Assembly: GCF_000731985.1 (NCBI RefSeq)
Contig: NZ_JNCS01000006.1
Location: 62,001 to 126,000 of the forward strand
Source of the DNA: Natrinema altunense
GTDB taxonomy: Archaea > Halobacteriota > Halobacteria > Halobacteriales > Natrialbaceae
Reading direction: 5' to 3'
DNA: 64,000 nt
In this document: piece by piece, positions 8,454-17,348 of the stretch
Numbering within the stretch: position 1 is the stretch's first letter
Layout: every line of letters starts with the position of its first letter
The notes under the pieces: model-generated
Told to the model about the DNA's origin: nothing
Seen by the model: the letters and a program-made list of their open reading frames with translations, nothing else
Database searches by the model: none
Position numbers and translations under genes: made by a program

Positions 8454-10091
8454 TTACGCCGCGATCGTCGTTCGGTCCATGGCGGTAGCTCCGGTTTCGT
8501 CGGTCACCGTGAGGGCCACGTCGTACTCGGTGCCGGCACCGTGTTTCACCGTCTCGGTGAGCGACCCGTCGGCGGACTCTCCGGCGACGGACGCCGTCTC
8601 GCTGGCGACGACTCGCCCGTTCCCGTCACGGATCGTGACGGCGACCGACGAGAGATCCCCGTCCGCGTCGCTGACCTGCCAGTCGACGGCGAGGTCAGCG
8701 TGTGGGTTCGGCGAACTATTATCGCTCCCCGAGAGCGCGTCGACGGTCGGCTCGTGGGTCGCGGCGTCGGTGGTCAGCGTCGCCGTCGCTCCCGTCTCGG
8801 TGACGCCGTCGGCGCGGACGACGGCGCGGTACTCGTAGTCGGTCCCGGACGCGAGGCCAGTGAGCGAGGCGTCGAACGTCCCGGAAGCGGGCAGCGTCTC
8901 GCCGTCGGTCTCGTGCCACGTACTCGCGCCTGCGTTGCGATACTGGATGGCGACTGTCGCCGCGTCGGCACCGCCGAGAGCGACCAGCTCGCCGGCGACC
9001 GTCGCCGATTCCTCGCCAACGCTGACGACGCTGCCGGTCTCGACGACGGGATCGGCGACCGTCTCGACCGTTTCGATCGCACCGACGGCCGAATCGCCGT
9101 CGGCCGCCTCGCCGACGATGCGGAACTCGTAGTTCGTTCCTGGCTCGAGGCCGTCGACGGTCGTCCTGACTCGGCCCGCGGAACCGCTGTCGACCGCCTC
9201 GGTCGTCATCCAGTCGGTGGTACCGAGTCGTCGGTACTCGAACCGGGCGGTCGCCGTGGCCGCGTCGCCGACGGCGACGATCTCACCGGTCAGGGTCGCG
9301 TTCGTTTCCGTCACGTCCGTCGCCGTCCCGGTCTCGACGGCGAATCGAGACGCCGTCGTGAACCGCTCGTACCCGGTCGACAGCCCGTGTTCCCGGTCAG
9401 TCCGTACGTGCGACGTGAACTCGTACTCGGTTCCGGGCTCGAGACCGGTCACCTGCCGGGTTGCTGGGCCGGTCGCGTTGACCGTCCGCGTCGGCGTCTC
9501 GGTCCACTCCGAGAGCGGTTCGGAGTCGGCGGTCGGACTGTACGAGAACCACACCTCGGCTGACGGCTCGCCGCCGAGATCGGTCACGTTCGTGCCGAGC
9601 GTCGCCTCGGTTTCCCCGACGGCCGTCGCACCCGTCGTCGTCGCTTCCGGTCGATCGGCCGGGGTTTCGATCGTTCGGGCTTCACCGCGGTCGACGCCCA
9701 CCGCCGTCTCCGCGACGGCGCGGTACGCGTACACCGTGCCGGGCTCGAGACCGGTCAGATCCGCCCTGAACGCGCCCGTCGAGCCCGTCGATTCGGCCGC
9801 TGTGGTCGACCACGCGTCGCTCGAGTCGTTTTGGCGGTATTCGAATCGGACGGTCGCGTTCGTCGCGTCGCCGAGAGCGGTGAGGTTCCCAGCGACGATG
9901 ACGGCGGAATCGTTGAGCACGTCGGCCCAGGTGGTATCGACCGACGGCGCTCCTTCAGTCGCCGAGTCGGTCGCCGCCGCAGCCGTCGCAGTTCCCATGG
10001 CGGGGACGACTGCAGCGGTCAGTACGAGGACGGCGACGAGACACGTCCACGATCCCGTTCGAACGTCGGCTGAATCAATAGCAGTTCGCAT
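8454..10091 (-). CDS. Secreted protein with four fibronectin-III-like repeats
   Basis: A 545-residue exported protein. A Sec signal peptide (hydrophobic core LVAVLVLTAAVVPAM, Ala-rich cleavage region) ends at about residue 38. Four tandem modules of roughly 95 residues follow, each with the FN3-like LxGLEPGTxYxxR/F hallmark (LTGLEPGTVYAYRAV, VTGLEPGTEYEFTS, VDGLEPGTNYEFRIV, LTGLASGTDYEYRAV), then a PKD-like end domain with VDWQVSDADGD. No enzyme domain or membrane anchor was seen. It follows the cohesin-like gene on the same strand after 102 bases, so it may belong to that operon and act as a surface scaffold; this is inference. Confidence 0.83.
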   Translation of the reverse strand: MRTAIDSADVRTGSWTCLVAVLVLTAAVVPAMGTATAAAATDSATEGAPSVDTTWADVLNDSAVIVAGNLTALGDATNATVRFEYRQNDSSDAWSTTAAESTGSTGAFRADLTGLEPGTVYAYRAVAETAVGVDRGEARTIETPADRPEATTTGATAVGETEATLGTNVTDLGGEPSAEVWFSYSPTADSEPLSEWTETPTRTVNATGPATRQVTGLEPGTEYEFTSHVRTDREHGLSTGYERFTTASRFAVETGTATDVTETNATLTGEIVAVGDAATATARFEYRRLGTTDWMTTEAVDSGSAGRVRTTVDGLEPGTNYEFRIVGEAADGDSAVGAIETVETVADPVVETGSVVSVGEESATVAGELVALGGADAATVAIQYRNAGASTWHETDGETLPASGTFDASLTGLASGTDYEYRAVVRADGVTETGATATLTTDAATHEPTVDALSGSDNSSPNPHADLAVDWQVSDADGDLSSVAVTIRDGNGRVVASETASVAGESADGSLTETVKHGAGTEYDVALTVTDETGATAMDRTTIAA

Positions 10092-10193
10092 GCGGAATTT
10101 CGTTCAAACTCACGTAGTAATAACGTTGCCATGGACTGAGACTGAATCGAACGAGTACGTCGAAAACCGCGGCGTCCCGACCGCGCCGGACGG

Positions 10194-10955
10194 TTAGCGG
10201 GCCCGTGCGAGCAGGGCCACAACGGCGGCGAGCGCGACGAGTGCGGTCCCGCCCGCGAAACCGGGAACCGAGTCCGAACTCGAGTCGTCATCCGAGTCAC
10301 CGGCGCCGGTGCCGCCACCCCCCGCGGTCGCTGATGGGGAGTCCGCCGTCCCGTCGTCGACGGTGAGCGTCCCCGCCTCGAGCGCCGGTTCGATGCGGGA
10401 CCCGCCGTCGGCGTCGATCTGCAGGTCCGTTATCTCGAGGGTCGTCGAACCGGTATCCGGCCCGGTCACTGCGACCGTCGCGAGCGTGACGTCGGTGGCA
10501 CCGGGCGTCACCGCATCGGTGAGATCGGCGGCCTCGACGGTCACCGACTGCCCGTCGTCGCTCACGATCGGGTCCGACGTCTTCCCGTACGTGTCGGGGT
10601 AGCTGGCGTTCGAGATCGTCGCGCCGTCGGTCGATAGCTCGAGGGTGATCTCGAAGCCGGCGAGCCCGTTCGGGGCGTCGGTGAGCGCGAGGCGATGGGT
10701 CGCGGTCCCCCCGGGTTCGACGGTCGCGTCAGCGACGACGAGGCTGCTGTCGGCCGCCGAGGTGGTCGTGGCCCCAGTCACGAGGGTCGATCCGCCGCCC
10801 GCAGTTGCCACCGCGATCCCCGGGCTGGCCGCCGCACCGACCGCGAGGGCGACGACGACCGCGACGATCGTCCGCCGCCACGGTCGCCCCCGGCGATCCA
10901 CCTCGTTCGTCCGCGTTCGCGCCACGGGTTCCGAATCGGCGTCGTAGCGGTCCAT
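10194..10955 (-). CDS. Cell-surface PGF-CTERM protein with cohesin-like domain
   Basis: A 253-residue exported protein: N-terminal transmembrane/signal segment at about 28-52, a cohesin-like beta domain at about 68-195 (PNGLAGFEITLELS, DVTLATVAVTG), an acidic Ser/Asp linker, and a C-terminal PGF-CTERM signal (PGF at 231-233, hydrophobic stretch, ending ARAR). Such tails are processed by archaeosortase A and lipid-anchored; artA is at 57862 in this window. It starts 3 bases after the stop of the PhoX-like gene, whose dockerin is the expected cohesin partner. It could anchor the phosphatase to the cell surface. Confidence 0.85.
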   Translation of the reverse strand: MDRYDADSEPVARTRTNEVDRRGRPWRRTIVAVVVALAVGAAASPGIAVATAGGGSTLVTGATTTSAADSSLVVADATVEPGGTATHRLALTDAPNGLAGFEITLELSTDGATISNASYPDTYGKTSDPIVSDDGQSVTVEAADLTDAVTPGATDVTLATVAVTGPDTGSTTLEITDLQIDADGGSRIEPALEAGTLTVDDGTADSPSATAGGGGTGAGDSDDDSSSDSVPGFAGGTALVALAAVVALLARAR

Positions 10956-10958
10956 CGG

Positions 10959-13580
10959 TCACTGCTCGTCGTACAGTTCGTCGATGTCGTCGTAGTCGAT
11001 GCGACCGTTGTCGTTGAAGTCGTAGGCGTCGGCGTTGAGCGTGACCGAGTCGTCCTCGATGTGTTCGAAGAGGAGGGTCACGTCGTCGTAGTCCAGCCGC
11101 CCGTTCCCGTTGAGGTCCTCGAAGCGCCCGTCGCCGTCGGGGTCGGTCGGTGCCCCGCCGCCGGTGCCGCCACCGCCGATCGGCGGCGGGCCAGTGACGA
11201 CCACGCCGGGCCGCGGGTGGGCTTCGATCGCGGTGCCCTCGTCGTCGTCCAAGGCTTGTACGTCGGTCACGATGTCGGTCGTCCCGCTACCGACGCCCTC
11301 GATCTCGACGGTCGCCAGCGTGACATCCATCGCGCCGGGTTCGATCTCGTCTTCGATGTCGGCGAACTGGAACTCGACCGTCGATCCGTCGTCGCTGATC
11401 GTCGGATCCGTGGTGAGTTCGAGCGCGTCGTGATAGCTCGCGCCCGTGATCTCGGCGACGTCGGTGTGCTCGAGGGTGACGGAGGTGTGCCCGCCGGCGA
11501 GGCCGTCCGGAACCGACGAGAGCGTCAGTTCGGCTTCGCCGGTCGCCTCCTGACTGACCGCGACGGAGTCCACGTGCAGCGACGTCGGCGGTTCGTAGAC
11601 CCACAGCGCGTCGTTGGTGTACGACCGGCCGAAGTTGCCCTTATCCTCACAGAGGAGGACCCGACCGTCCTTGAGGACCAACACGTTGTCCACGTTGATC
11701 GGTGCGGCGTCGACGATCGATTCGCGGTCGGTCGCGTCGGGGCCGACGACCACCGGCTCGAGCGTCGAGATGTCGTAGTCGGACTCGAGTTCGGCGCGGT
11801 AGACGACGCCGCCGTCGACCCGCTCCATTCGGACAGCACCCTCGTCGTCGGCCATCCCGTCGTTGAGTTCCGAAATGCCGACGTAGAGGAAATCGCCCGG
11901 CTTGGCGTCGTCGAGCGAGTCGATCCCCTCCGCCTTGCGGAACTCGATGCTGGCACCGATCTCCTTCGCCGCGGCGCGCGTCTCGAGGAACGGGACCCGG
12001 CGCAGCTCCTCGTCGACGCCGTCGGGACCGCGCTCCTCGTACTGCGTCGCCCACTCGAGGATCTCCGCGTCGGTGATGTAGTCCCGATTGCCGTTGATCG
12101 CGACTTCCTCGTCGGCCTCCGCCAGTGCGGTCTCGAGGTCCGCCTGCCAGTCGGTTTCGGCGTGGGTCTCGAGGTAATCGATCTGCGTCACGTCGTCGTA
12201 GTCGGCGATCCAGGACGCGACCTCGGCGTTGCTCGCGGTGCCGAGTGCCAGCCACTCGATCTCGAGGTCGACCTCGGCCGGCGGCTCGTTCGCTGCGGCG
12301 TCGTCGTTCGTGACGCGGGCGGCGTACAGGGTCCCGCGGACGTCCATCCGGTCGTCGTAGCTCGGGATCGGCTCCTCGGCGACGAACTTGTAGAGCCCCT
12401 TGCTCGAGCCGTCGGAGGCGAGGTAGACGGTCCGCTCGTCGGGCATGAACTCGGGACACTCGAAGGCGGCCCGGCCCATGACGTAGTGTTTGACCGGGAT
12501 CGGCTCCTCGCTGGTCGGCTCGGTGATCTCGACGATATGGCCGTACCGATAGCGGTTGGGATACCCATCGCCGACCGGCTCCGTCGTGTTTGTGGTGCCG
12601 TCCTGATCGACCGGCTCCGCGCCGAGGTAGTAGGCCTGCATCTCGACGCCGCCCAGGGCCCACGTCCCCTGCGGGTACCAACTCTCCTCGAACAGGTCGT
12701 CGAGTGCGCCCTCGATCGCGGTCGGGTTCGGCCGGTTCCAGAACGCCGCCCCACCGCGGAGCCCGACGCCGCTTTCCGCGTCGACCATGTCGCTGACCGT
12801 CGCCGACCCCGACACGCGCGGGTGGCTGTAATCCTCCTCCGAGGACATCGGCGTCTCCCAAGGGCTCAGATCGCCGTAACAGTTGATCCGCGTGCCGCCG
12901 AGTTCGCGGAACGCCGGTTGGTTCTCGAGGTTCATCGCGGCCTCGTGGTCGGCGGTCCAGCCGTCCGCACCGCGGCTGAGCGGCGTGCGCGTGATGCTTC
13001 CGGGGCTCGTCTCGTTATTGGTGAACAGGTACCCCTCGAGTCCCTCGTCGTCGGTCGGGACGAAGAAGTTCATGTCCGGGTTGGTGCCGACGTCGCCGTA
13101 TCGGCTCCCGGCGAACTCGGCGATATCGGTCCCGTCGGGCGTCTCGGGGTGGCCCCACTTCGCGTCGCCGCCGTCGATCGGATCGCCCTCCTGGACGAGA
13201 ATGTCGTACTCGCCGCCGGCCACCTGAACGCGTCCCTGTGCCGCCTTCGACCGCGGGGCCTCGAGTTCGTCGAACTCGTCGTTTTGGCCGTTGAAGTCGA
13301 ACCGATGACCGTCGAGAACGCCGACCGCGGCCGTGTCGTAGGGCGACGGATTGTCCCGGCTCGGGTGCTGGAGGCTGAACAGCACTTCGCCGTTCTCGAA
13401 CACGAACGGGCCGGTGACCTCGGCCCCGCGAGCCGTGGTCGCGAGCCGTTTGAGATCCCCACGTACCGTCGGTGCCCCTGGCGTGTCGGTGTCCGCCGCA
13501 CTCGCCGTCCCGAGCGCTCCTATCCCGATCGCGGCCGCCGCCGACGATGCCATCAGCTTCCGCCTGGTGAATTCATCCAT
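10959..13580 (-). CDS. PhoX-type (DUF839) phosphatase with cohesin-like domain and C-terminal dockerin
   Basis: An 873-residue exported enzyme. The N-terminus has a Tat signal (TRRKLMASSAAAAIGIGALG, cleavage near AxA at about 28). Residues of about 40-665 form the PhoX/DUF839 phosphatase region, including NCYGDLSPWETPMSSEE (Cys and Glu of the family metal site). Residues of about 675-790 form a cohesin-like domain homologous to that of the next gene (PDGLAGGHTSVTLEH, MDVTLATVEIEG). A Gly/Pro linker leads to a type-I dockerin with two calcium loops, DLNGNGRLDYDD and DFNDNGRIDYDD, at about 825-870. Activity as a phosphate-scavenging phosphomonoesterase is family knowledge. First gene of the cluster, 3 bases from the next. 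Confidence 0.88.
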   Translation of the reverse strand: MDEFTRRKLMASSAAAAIGIGALGTASAADTDTPGAPTVRGDLKRLATTARGAEVTGPFVFENGEVLFSLQHPSRDNPSPYDTAAVGVLDGHRFDFNGQNDEFDELEAPRSKAAQGRVQVAGGEYDILVQEGDPIDGGDAKWGHPETPDGTDIAEFAGSRYGDVGTNPDMNFFVPTDDEGLEGYLFTNNETSPGSITRTPLSRGADGWTADHEAAMNLENQPAFRELGGTRINCYGDLSPWETPMSSEEDYSHPRVSGSATVSDMVDAESGVGLRGGAAFWNRPNPTAIEGALDDLFEESWYPQGTWALGGVEMQAYYLGAEPVDQDGTTNTTEPVGDGYPNRYRYGHIVEITEPTSEEPIPVKHYVMGRAAFECPEFMPDERTVYLASDGSSKGLYKFVAEEPIPSYDDRMDVRGTLYAARVTNDDAAANEPPAEVDLEIEWLALGTASNAEVASWIADYDDVTQIDYLETHAETDWQADLETALAEADEEVAINGNRDYITDAEILEWATQYEERGPDGVDEELRRVPFLETRAAAKEIGASIEFRKAEGIDSLDDAKPGDFLYVGISELNDGMADDEGAVRMERVDGGVVYRAELESDYDISTLEPVVVGPDATDRESIVDAAPINVDNVLVLKDGRVLLCEDKGNFGRSYTNDALWVYEPPTSLHVDSVAVSQEATGEAELTLSSVPDGLAGGHTSVTLEHTDVAEITGASYHDALELTTDPTISDDGSTVEFQFADIEDEIEPGAMDVTLATVEIEGVGSGTTDIVTDVQALDDDEGTAIEAHPRPGVVVTGPPPIGGGGTGGGAPTDPDGDGRFEDLNGNGRLDYDDVTLLFEHIEDDSVTLNADAYDFNDNGRIDYDDIDELYDEQ

Positions 13581-13608
13581 GCGATCGGTTCAAGCTACCG
13601 CCACGAAG

Positions 13609-13622
13609 TTATATTTTATAAT
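13609..13622 (-). promoter_or_regulatory. AT-rich TATA region of the PhoX/cohesin operon
   Basis: ATTATAAAATATAA on the minus strand, 29-42 bases before the phoX-like ATG, inside an AT-rich patch (13605-13640) that contrasts with the GC-rich surroundings. A phosphate-responsive site was not recognised. Confidence 0.5.
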
Positions 13623-13835
13623 ACGTATATCGAGAAGAATATTGGGGTTAGAGGGGTATCGAGGGCTCCTAGAAAAACGAACGATATGTGCGATACATAC
13701 ACAGACGTTGCCCCTTCAAACGGACCGGGACGACGGCGACACGACGATCCCCCAGCCCGATTCGAAACGCGTCTCCGGCCGATCGGTCGTCGAGAAAAGT
13801 GCGGGCGGTTCGAGAGCGAGTCGACGCGTCGCGGC

Positions 13836-14273
13836 CTACTCGAGGTCGCGTTCTGCGACTTGCGACCGGACCTCCGTGGCGCGGTCGCGGACCCACGTAC
13901 AGTATCGCTCGATGTCTTCCGGCGTCGTCCCGTAGAACGAGGCGACCCAGTTGACATCCGCCCACGGGCAGGTCACGAGGTATGCGGCGAGGGTGTCTTT
14001 GCCGGCCTGCACGACCTCCGGCGGGACGCCGCGGCTGCCCGTGTTCTCCTCGACGAAGCCGTTGACGTCGAAGTAGACGTCCGCGTAGAGACGGGCGTCC
14101 TCGAGATCGTCGAACGCGATTTCGGTGTGGTTCGGTGCCTCGAATCGGTAGCGGGACTCGTCGCCCGCGTCACTCTCGACGATCCGGACGCCGAGGACAT
14201 ATCCCTCGACGACCGAGTCGTCCGTCTCGGGGGTGGGAGTGGACTGGGACATGACGAAGGTGTCGTGTCCCAT
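13836..14273 (-). CDS. Hypothetical protein, haloarchaeal
   Basis: A 145-residue soluble protein (MGHDTFVMSQSTPTPETDD...) that I do not recognise. Two likely parts: an N-terminal beta-rich segment (VEGYVLGVRIVESD, RYRFEAPNHTEIAFDD) and a helical C-terminus with VTCPWADVNWVASFYGTTPEDIERYC. A TATA-like GCTATATACAC lies 37-47 bases before the ATG and an AAGGAG box 13 bases before it; MSQS at 14252 is an alternative start. It lies just downstream of the degraded sensor gene, in an open frame continuous with it, but the promoter shows it is separate. Confidence 0.65.
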   Translation of the reverse strand: MGHDTFVMSQSTPTPETDDSVVEGYVLGVRIVESDAGDESRYRFEAPNHTEIAFDDLEDARLYADVYFDVNGFVEENTGSRGVPPEVVQAGKDTLAAYLVTCPWADVNWVASFYGTTPEDIERYCTWVRDRATEVRSQVAERDLE

Positions 14274-14389
14274 CTCTCGTGTTGTCTCCTTGAATGTTCG
14301 TATGTGGTGTATATAGCGCTCGAGACCGGTCCGTTCCGCTCCGATCGGTTCGCGACGCGACTCACTGCGACCGGTCCGCGTCCGCAGCC

Positions 14390-15106
14390 GTCGATCGGTC
14401 GGCTCGTGTCCCATCGGCCGGCTGCTCCGCCGACGAAGGCGTAGGCGTCGAGGGCGACGTGGGGCAAAAACAGGACCGCCGAGAGGTTGAGTTGGGGGGA
14501 CCGGACCGAGTTCGAACAGCCAAACGAGCAAGGCGACGCCCGGCGACAGCGTACTGAGACCGACCGCGAGCGCCTCCGTCCGGTAGAGCGGGCCGTAGCT
14601 GACGACCGTATCGAACAGCAACAGGGTCCCCGAAACCGCGAAGATGGCCCCGACCATGAGCGCGAAGAAGGCCCACGCATTGAGTTCGTAGGCGACCGCC
14701 GCTGCGCCGAAGACCGGCTCGAGCCGGAACCCAGTCCAGACGAGTTCGTGGAGGGGATTCGTGACGATCAGGACCGTCGTCACCGCGGGGACGAGCGCAA
14801 GCAGTCCGAACCACGGTGTCTTGACGAGGGCCCCGCGGCCGGTGTACGAGAGGCCGAAGGCCAGAAACGGGACGCCGGTTCAGACGATGGCGACCCAGGT
14901 CAGAGCTTCGAATGCCCAGCGAAGCGTCGGGTCGAACACGAGCAAGCCGCCGCTGTAGGCGAAACACCACACGCCTGCGCGACGAGCGTCAGCAGCAACC
15001 AATTGGCGCTCGGGATCCCGCGATGCTCGCGGAGATACCAGAGCAAGAGGAGCGTGCTGATCCCCGAGAGGATCGACCCGGCCGCCGGCCACGGAATGCT
15101 CCCCAT
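14390..15106 (-). pseudogene. Broken 7TM sensor (histidine-kinase N-terminal 7TM-like) gene
   Basis: Remnant of the membrane sensor region found at the N-terminus of many haloarchaeal histidine kinases. It starts MGSIPWPAAGSILSGISTLL. The reading frame shifts near 14965 (…LLLTLVAQA, then WCFAYSGGLLVFDPTLRW), meets an in-frame TGA at 14880-14882 (TWVAIV*TGVPFLAFG), and shifts again at a run of six G at 14494-14499 (…VWLFELGPVP, then LNLSAVLFLPHVALDAYAF). Across the frames about six membrane segments can be joined. No PAS, HisKA or ATPase domain follows, so the gene is also truncated. Three independent lesions make sequencing error unlikely. Confidence 0.75.
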
Positions 15107-15173
15107 ATTACTCGAGAGTGCAAGTACACCGACTGCGATGTTGTGGCCCGTTCGACTGACGATAGTATGGGAC

Positions 15174-15587
15174 TCAGTGATAGTATTCCTTTTTCGAGGC
15201 GATGTACACCATCACGCCGAGCAACACGGTCACGACGAGGTTTCCCTGACCGTACCAATGCAGCCCGATCAGGCCGTACAGGGCGAGTGACCACGCCCAT
15301 GCCCACGGTTTGAGAGCCCAGAGACCGAACGCGACGATTATCTGTCCGACCGAGAGGACGAGACTCAGCAAACCGGTGATGGTAGCTACCCCCGCCGGCC
15401 TGACGATAGCGGAACCGAGACCCGCTGTACTGATGGTACTCAGACCGACGATTACGCGAACCAGACCGAAAAATATCGTACTGGCCGCAAGGAGAACAGT
15501 AACGACGCAGAGGATTTTGATGCCGAGCGGTGCCGTCTCGTCCCGTGACGGTCTCGTCGTCTCTGCCGATACCGGGCCGGATGTCAT
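15174..15587 (-). CDS. Small four-helix membrane protein, unknown
   Basis: A 137-residue integral membrane protein with about four hydrophobic segments (IKILCVVTVLLAASTIFFG, VATITGLLSLVLSVGQIIV, WAWSLALYGLIGLHW, LVVTVLLGVMVYIA). The LWALKPWAWAWSLALYGLI block is typical of small DUF2127-like membrane proteins. Function unknown. ATG 15587 was chosen over upstream starts because an AT-rich TATA-like AAAATATATTG lies about 30 bases before it. Confidence 0.7.
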   Translation of the reverse strand: MTSGPVSAETTRPSRDETAPLGIKILCVVTVLLAASTIFFGLVRVIVGLSTISTAGLGSAIVRPAGVATITGLLSLVLSVGQIIVAFGLWALKPWAWAWSLALYGLIGLHWYGQGNLVVTVLLGVMVYIASKKEYYH

Positions 15588-15709
15588 AAGCGTACAGCAA
15601 CTGTCTGTTACTGCACAATATATTTTCATACAGGTGGACGGAGTGGGTCTCGAGACCGATGACCCCTTCGTGGAACGCTCACCGCTGGGAGCTGGCGCCG
15701 CGTTCCACC

Positions 15710-17230
15710 TCACTCGAGCAGCGATTCCCCGGTCATCTCCGGCGGTTGCTCGAGGTCGATCACCTCGAGGATCGTCGGCGCGATGTCCGCGAGCGTCCCG
15801 CCCTCGCGGACCGTCCGGCCGCCGCTGGTTCCGGTCGGGTCCAGATAGACCAGCGGGACCTCGTTGTACGTGTGCGCCGTGTGGGGGTTCTCCTCGGTCC
15901 CCATGTCGTCGGCGTTGCCGTGGTCCGCCGTAATGAGGACGTGCGCGCCGGCGGCCTCGAGCGCCTCGACGAGTCGGCCGAGTTGCGCGTCGACGGCTTC
16001 GACGGCCTCGATCGCGGCCTCGTAGTCGCCGGTGTGACCGACCATGTCCGGGTTGGCGTAGTTGAGCACGAGCACGTCGGGGTCGTCCGACTCGATCGTC
16101 TCGATCGCCGTGTCGGTCACCGCGGGCGCGCTCATCTCGGGTTGCAGGTCGTAGGTCGGCACGTCGGGACTCTCGACGATCGTTCGGATCTCGCCGTCGA
16201 ACTCGACCTCGCGGCCGCCGTTGAGGAAGTAGGTGACGTGGGCGTACTTCTCGGATTCGGCGATCCGAAGCTGCGTTCGGCCGGCGTCGGCGAGTACCTC
16301 GCCGAGCACCTGCTCGGGCTGGTTCGGCGGGTAGGCCACGGGGAGGTCGAACGTCTTGTCGTACTGGGTCATCATCACGACCTCGGCGTCCGGCGGGCTA
16401 GTCGCGAACTCGTCGGCCCAGTCTTCGGGCCGAATATCGGCGAGCAGCCGGGTCAGCTGGCGGGCCCGGTCGGAGCGGAAGTTGAACCAGACGACCGCGT
16501 CGCCGTCCTCGAGTGCGGGCTGGTCCCGCACCAGGGTCGGTTCGACGAACTCGTCGGTACTGTCGCGGTCGTATGACTGCTCGACCGCATCGACCGCGGT
16601 ATCGGCGGTCCACTCGGCCGCGCGGTCCACGATGGCGTCGTAGGCCCGCTTCGTCCGGTCCCAGTTCTGGTCGCGATCCATCGCGTAGTACCGGCCCGAG
16701 ACCGTCGCCACGTCGCCGGTGCCGTGGTCGGCGACGACGTCCTCGAGCGTCGAGAGATACTCCCGGCCGCCGGTCGGGGACGTATCGCGGCCGTCGGTGA
16801 TCGCGTGGGTGACGGCCTCGACGCCGCGGTCGGCCGCCAGTTCGATCAGCGCGTGCAGGTGTTCCTGATCCGAGTGGACCCCGCCGTCGCTGACGAGGCC
16901 AACGAAGTGCACGCGCCCGTCGTTCTCGGTGGCCCGATCGAAGGCGGCGTTGATCGCGTCGTTGTCCCGGAAGGAGCCGTCCGCGATCGAGTCCGAGATG
17001 CGCGTATACTCCTGATAGACGACCCGTCCGGCACCGATGTTGAGGTGGCCGACCTCGCTGTTGCCCATCTGGCCGTCCGGCAGGCCGACGCGCCGGCCCG
17101 CGACCTCGAGCCGACCGTACGCTCCCGCGTCCGCGAGGCGGTCGAAGACCGGCGTATCGGCTGCCTGAACCGCATCTCTGCCGCCGTCACCGAGCCCCCA
17201 GCCGTCGAGGACGATCAGCGCAGCTTCCAT
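15710..17230 (-). CDS. gpmI: 2,3-bisphosphoglycerate-independent phosphoglycerate mutase
   Basis: Interconverts 3- and 2-phosphoglycerate in glycolysis/gluconeogenesis, using Mn2+. Length (506 residues) is normal for bacterial-type iPGM. The catalytic serine motif is GQMGNSEVGHLNIGAGR at about residues 53-69, GGVHSDQEHLHAL carries a substrate histidine, and the alkaline-phosphatase-superfamily metal motifs NYANPDMVGHTG and LITADHGNADDMG lie near the C-terminus. It is a single gene between membrane-protein genes on the same strand. Confidence 0.95.
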   Translation of the reverse strand: MEAALIVLDGWGLGDGGRDAVQAADTPVFDRLADAGAYGRLEVAGRRVGLPDGQMGNSEVGHLNIGAGRVVYQEYTRISDSIADGSFRDNDAINAAFDRATENDGRVHFVGLVSDGGVHSDQEHLHALIELAADRGVEAVTHAITDGRDTSPTGGREYLSTLEDVVADHGTGDVATVSGRYYAMDRDQNWDRTKRAYDAIVDRAAEWTADTAVDAVEQSYDRDSTDEFVEPTLVRDQPALEDGDAVVWFNFRSDRARQLTRLLADIRPEDWADEFATSPPDAEVVMMTQYDKTFDLPVAYPPNQPEQVLGEVLADAGRTQLRIAESEKYAHVTYFLNGGREVEFDGEIRTIVESPDVPTYDLQPEMSAPAVTDTAIETIESDDPDVLVLNYANPDMVGHTGDYEAAIEAVEAVDAQLGRLVEALEAAGAHVLITADHGNADDMGTEENPHTAHTYNEVPLVYLDPTGTSGGRTVREGGTLADIAPTILEVIDLEQPPEMTGESLLE

Positions 17231-17348
17231 ACGTACTCGGTTTCCAGCGCGGCCTAACTAGCTGTCGTTGTTCGCAAGACTGGATCCCCAATTCCGGTCC
17301 ACATCACCCCGGCTCGAGTACGGAGAAAGGCGGGGCTTTCGACTGTCG

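Noticed and set aside
8115-9563. Open frame of 482 codons on the + strand
   Set aside because: Overlaps the FN3 repeat protein and the exchanger on the other strand; no domain.
10695-14444. Very long open frame on the + strand (1249 codons)
   Set aside because: It runs antisense to the PhoX-like gene and the cohesin-like gene; it arises from GC-rich third-position bias. Its product has no recognisable domain and is Arg/Asp/Val-rich.
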